Positions 7,405-7,628 of a stretch of DNA of 7,628 nucleotides are shown here, one piece after another. Source of the DNA: Wenzhouxiangella sp. (GTDB lineage: Bacteria; Pseudomonadota; Gammaproteobacteria; Xanthomonadales; Wenzhouxiangellaceae); NCBI GenBank assembly GCA_007123575.1, contig SKKV01000169.1:1-7628 (forward strand). The letters are read 5' to 3'. Each line of letters starts with the position of its first letter. Position 1 is the stretch's first letter. Under the pieces are notes generated by a model. The model saw only the letters and a program-made list of their open reading frames with translations. It was not told where the DNA came from and ran no database searches. A program made the position numbers and the translations under genes.

Positions 7405-7628
7405 GGGTCGCTCCAGGACTTCGACGCTGACCGTGGTGCTGACGCTGCCGCCGGGATTGGCGGCGGTGACCTCGGCCTGATAAATGCCCGGGGCTGAGTA
7501 GACATGCTCGACGTGCGAGCCGATGGCCGTGTTGCCGTCACCGAAAGTCCAGAACCAGTACAGGTTCGGCCCGGCACCGGGTGCCACGCTGGCGCTCAGG
7601 TTGACCGCCTGCCCCTCATAGACCGGCC
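2638..7628 (-). CDS. giant secreted modular protein: PKD domain plus about 16 SdrD_B/Cna-B-like beta modules; N-terminus outside window
   Basis: The open frame reaches the right edge with no stop, so at least 1662 residues of a longer protein are present. A GTG at 7587 is inside the PKD domain and is not the real start. Order from the right edge: a PKD domain (EGQAVNLSA...YWFWTFGDGN...HVYSAPGIYQAEV), then about 16 beta modules of roughly 85-120 residues. A typical module starts 'ISGxVYxDxNxNGxxDxGE', continues 'xAGVxVxLxD' and ends 'GxYxFxxLxPGxYxVxxxxPxGY', as in SdrD_B, Cna-B and carboxypeptidase-regulatory-like domains. Ten modules have a D-x-[DN]-x-[DN]-G-like loop, which in SdrD B repeats binds calcium. 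Twelve cysteines fall as six within-module pairs, which fits export to an oxidising compartment. No transmembrane anchor, LPXTG or PEP-CTERM tail is seen; the protein ends IRIVDQIFSDRFSTQ. Likely role (inference): an extracellular or surface stalk, adhesin or matrix protein. Its stop overlaps the ATG at 2641 of the fibre gene, so the two are probably co-transcribed. The ligand is unknown. Confidence 0.88.
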   Translation of the reverse strand, partial: PVYEGQAVNLSASVAPGAGPNLYWFWTFGDGNTAIGSHVEHVYSAPGIYQAEVTAANPGGSVSTTVSVEVLERPSFAGRVWLDRDADGRRSSDEPWLGGALVSADGPGGLLSDTSTAQGHWRIAATDPGWWGLDVFLAGHVPTTDAPLEQPLPEQGSALTDFGLIEAPAPGLGRITGRVFVNQGQGLVDPVQQALAGRPISLRQGGAEVASTASGADGIYVFDDLPGGTYSLQAPAPVGHFPLLAVIEDLLLDTDQVLGVPIGFSPGGTIAGRVCAAAGAVPDVDNRCQAQGNGIGSVVVALEQSGGVVLDTRTTGSGGSFQFGPLAPGDYIVRIEPPPPYFTADGELERLYVIDAGQTTADFVLHRPGRLELRASSQWQGNQPTPVGGIEFELSAPDGTLSYPVTGVDGRVVLDGLAEGVWQAAPVLASLPAATSITPASRTLTVAANAQAIGQFVIDPAQSIRARCATGADPVGGSAFGCTVDVRVMADGEGSTPGSLVYTASGVAGNHMVLGLDAGSYEVTLIPDNPAWPEFSRSVALNASSHVLVNYPWNPTPGNADLRGFIYHDRQNNGVRQCAAGDCDDPDANGITVRLFDASGQVVATTVTESVAVNDQWHPVQTGHFVFPGLVPGNYEVRPELPVGFTPRGQQIHPVVVTLTVPLQAIHIGYRRFGQTSINGRVFIDAVGNGSFDPAHDNPVSGATVRLFDADGTLLDERLTQTQGQYSFTQLLPGAYQVQLLDPPANHFAQLQRSVNLPYDGVSATENFALTFNDSRPRILVFVDGNGNGQPDAQEQRLAGVQVQLFDAPCHAATTPTYTLTTNASGVAQSGFALNNPLGCARVVNLPPGLAAVQGNGVGVLKAWPMVWLPVQTLGTLTVEPFIDYNGNGLRNAGEPIVPGVTVSVDGQTGTSGPQGASFLVTPNQLHSVTLAGASQWQVNADQPLSVYVGGELPKVLRVPLNYAAAIQGEVQFAGNGATWTAGVVELLDLATDAVIDSAPLNGNCQVSPCPAAGSFAFRQLPPGGYRLRLQQPPAGYLAPEQPMIQLAGNSTVVRNLLLQPAGSISGQVYLDGNFNGQRDSGEPGTGDFVLQLVNDSGEPVRTIQPSTNGQFSLNDLNAGTRYALTAEPGNVSFLGIAITETPGWFSLGSQPQALHFGVAAVPPVEGPESRNRFHGQVYLGPWHSRVPVAGARVISYQWQQSHPAAPGCDQANPQVLAEGFTDANGHFYLFAGPVSMNFYQCLKVVDTPGIEQQQAAIVKSWGGYQSPNGFVLQAGSRQHDIPVVASTSPRSGSGAELRFSAFRDDNGNGSREANETLLAGLNLSVAGQTGSTGNDGGGLLSDVPQGLHSMVITPPPGYRVIGPTVRPVLISGAPLELPAIALRPAGGTVIQVFEDFDGDGRQSGDESGVSGVSIELQGPVQASASTGPSGRILLADLPNGDYTVTVTAPSGYADTEAVALAVSDGALLSIPLVPTGMISGAVYRDHDGDGQRSADEDLLIDSVIIDLDAQEETALIGGRFGFTQAAFGTREISARWTGVAPVEVDVGAGSANAVLLPQVSPGVVRGVLWLDSNGDGVRQPWKVPLAGIEVTLDGVGSTYTDAHGHYHFLNVNPGSYSLQASLPPGLFDGQRTVELDSQRGVAAGLPIRIVDQIFSDRFSTQ
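7417..7628 (-). other. PKD domain (partial at window edge)
   Basis: The translated segment carries the PKD hallmarks: EGQAVNLSAS near the start, the W-x-F-G-D-G core (WFWTFGDGNTAIG), H-x-Y (VEHVYSAPGIY) and a closing TVSVEV strand. PKD domains are immunoglobulin-like folds on secreted enzymes and surface proteins, used for binding or as spacers. It is followed directly by the first beta module (SFAGRVWLDRDADG). More domains probably lie upstream, outside the window. Confidence 0.85.

Noticed and set aside
5539..7497. 652-codon open frame on the plus strand
   Set aside because: Same reason: it is antisense to the PKD/SdrD_B coding frame, low-complexity in Arg, Gly and Ala, and has no domain or convincing ribosome binding site.
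7585..7587. GTG as start of the giant gene
   Set aside because: The frame stays open to the window edge and the upstream codons (PVYEGQAVNLSAS) are the first strand of the same PKD domain, so the start lies outside.
2638..7628. Gram-positive wall-anchored Sdr-type protein
   Set aside because: The modules resemble SdrD B repeats, but there is no LPXTG motif, hydrophobic anchor or basic tail, and base composition and neighbours fit a proteobacterium.

Overview
The window looks like chromosomal DNA of a GC-rich gammaproteobacterium, probably of the Xanthomonadales/Lysobacterales type (Wenzhouxiangella- or Lysobacter-like). That placement is an inference from three things: gene content (a TIGR02999-type ECF sigma factor beside a TPR protein, and huge secreted SdrD_B-like proteins with a 'tail fiber' S74 protein), codon use, and the absence of Gram-positive wall-sorting signals. 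No RNA gene, CRISPR array, insertion sequence or integration site was seen. The window is almost fully coding, and the only gap of note is 41 bases between the first two genes.

Left part, plus strand (1-929): the 3' end of a TPR protein, probably the C-terminus of a TPR-bearing Ser/Thr protein kinase, is followed after 42 bases by a complete ECF sigma factor of the Sigma70_ECF (PF07638)/TIGR02999 family. These two genes look like a signalling/transcription pair.

Right part, minus strand (7628 down to 905): two genes read toward the sigma factor. The first is a very large secreted modular protein, truncated by the right window edge and at least 1662 residues long in the window. It has one PKD domain followed by about 16 immunoglobulin/transthyretin-like beta modules of the SdrD_B/Cna-B kind. 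Ten of these carry an Asp-rich loop resembling a calcium-binding D-x-[DN]-x-[DN]-G motif, and six carry one cysteine pair each. Its stop codon overlaps a possible ATG of the next gene (ATGA). The second gene encodes a secreted fibre-like protein with a signal peptide, an N-terminal 'ISYQG' beta domain, seven 15-residue YadA-head-like repeats, three VGIGTxxP-like linkers, and a C-terminal peptidase S74 intramolecular chaperone domain with an intact Ser/Lys pair, ending in a coiled coil.

The likely picture is a two-gene operon for surface or extracellular structures: a long calcium- and disulfide-stiffened stalk-like protein, and a probably trimeric, self-cleaving fibre. It converges on a regulatory gene pair and overlaps the sigma gene by 25 bp at the 3' ends. 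Whether the sigma factor controls the surface operon cannot be told from this sequence. Many other long open frames, especially on the plus strand opposite the large gene, are high-GC shadows.
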